In this document: piece after piece, positions 63,732 to 64,000 of the stretch
How positions within the stretch are numbered: position 1 is the first letter of the stretch
How the letters are laid out: each line of letters opens with the position of its first letter
Source of the DNA: DATBDN01 sp036269895
Lineage (GTDB): Bacteria; Actinomycetota; Thermoleophilia; Solirubrobacterales; Thermoleophilaceae
Direction: 5' to 3'
Length of the DNA: 64,000 nt
NCBI GenBank assembly: GCA_036269895.1
Contig: DATBDN010000219.1
Location: 1 to 64,000, forward strand
Program-made: the position numbers and the translations under genes
Notes under the pieces: model-generated
The model's database searches: none
Seen by the model: only the letters and a program-made list of their open reading frames with translations
What the model was told of the DNA's origin: nothing

Positions 63732-64000
63732 TGCGCTCGAGATACGTGGCCCGGCACCCCTCGGAACAGAAGTAGATTCGCTCGGGACCGACGTCGACGT
63801 GGAGCGTCGCGTCCGTCGCGAGCACGGTCATCCCGCAGATCGGGTCGATGACCTCCGCCGGCGCCGCGACTGCCGCCGGCAGCGGTGACGCCACGTGCTT
63901 CGAGACGAACTCGGCCAGGATCGCGATCGCGACCTCCTGCGGCGTGGTCGCGCCTATCGCAAGGCCGGCAGGCGTGTGCAGCTGCTCGCGCAGCGCGTCC
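63718..64000 (-). CDS. XdhC-family protein C-terminus with YHS-like cysteine domain (cut by window)
   Basis: Only the last 94 residues lie in the window. 'LHTPAGLAIGATTPQEVAIA' is the XdhC C-terminal signature; XdhC proteins deliver or sulfurate the molybdenum cofactor for xanthine dehydrogenase-type enzymes. The tail 'VIDPICGMTVLATDATLHVD' and 'ERIYFCSEGCRATYLE' is a YHS-like metal-binding domain with three cysteines. The combination is one continuous frame. Confidence 0.85.
   Translation of the reverse strand, partial: DALREQLHTPAGLAIGATTPQEVAIAILAEFVSKHVASPLPAAVAAPAEVIDPICGMTVLATDATLHVDVGPERIYFCSEGCRATYLERNVAA

Overview
The window is a very gene-dense piece of a high-GC chromosome: stop/start overlaps are common and no gap is longer than about 300 bases. 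The set of families points to the Actinomycetota: an Rv2578c-type radical SAM protein, an AidB-like acyl-CoA dehydrogenase, a SpoIIE-type PAS/GAF phosphatase, a YbdK-type ligase, and the rpmE/prfA/prmC/tsaC/WecA/ATP-synthase gene set that is contiguous in mycobacteria. A deep-branching class such as Thermoleophilia (Solirubrobacterales-like) would fit, but this placement is inference from gene content. I saw no rRNA, tRNA, CRISPR array, transposase or phage genes.

Layout. 1-5.2 kb: a truncated GT4-GT2 glycosyltransferase fusion and secreted proteins (PhoD-like phosphatase, clan-A glycoside hydrolase). 5.3-8.4 kb: a TetR-AidB-like dehydrogenase-enoyl-CoA hydratase operon with a candidate operator. 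8.3-11.5 kb: a PAS/GAF/SpoIIE phosphatase, a PEBP lipoprotein and a small secreted protein. 11.5-18.9 kb: a complete F1Fo ATP synthase operon, minus strand (atpZ-like, atpI-like, atpB-E-F-H-A-G-D-C). 19-25 kb: CAP protein, cytochrome P450, a coupled VOC/flavoprotein pair, YbdK-type ligase, YjbQ and a methyltransferase. 25-27.1 kb: an intein-bearing radical SAM protein. 27.2-33.9 kb: a gamma-glutamyl-amine (Puu-like) catabolic cluster with a GntR/FCD regulator. 33.9-38.9 kb: surface polysaccharide genes. 38.9-41.2 kb: CDF transporter and FetAB-like ABC pair. 41.2-48.1 kb: translation and core genes (glyA, tsaC, prmC, prfA, yqhQ, rpmE, gpsA). 48.1-52.6 kb: a pore-like membrane protein, the ETF dehydrogenase and EtfBA. 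52.2-55.7 kb: a split B12-dependent acyl-CoA mutase with cupredoxin and cupin genes between the subunits. 55.7-64 kb: EAL phosphodiesterase, HAD phosphatase, thiolase, acetate transporter, leucyl aminopeptidase, PAS-LuxR regulator, SRPBCC protein, acyltransferase, MobA-like transferase and a truncated XdhC.

Functional theme. Acyl-CoA dehydrogenase, hydratase, thiolase, ETF and its quinone oxidoreductase and the mutase together describe acyl-CoA oxidation feeding electrons to the respiratory chain, with the ATP synthase in the same window.

Most unusual signals: (a) several genes appear to start at CTG inside CTGA stop/start overlaps, decisive for a HAD phosphatase whose catalytic aspartates lie upstream of every ATG/GTG/TTG; (b) atpG has only an ATA codon at its conserved start, overlapping the atpA stop; (c) a 31-nt palindromic element occurs twice, 24.5 kb apart, each time supplying the TAA stop of the upstream gene; (d) a 51-nt near-perfect palindrome sits in frame inside prmC; (e) tandem 48-nt palindromic repeats; (f) an intein placed exactly at the third cysteine of a radical SAM cluster motif; (g) an ETF-quinone oxidoreductase that lacks one cluster cysteine.
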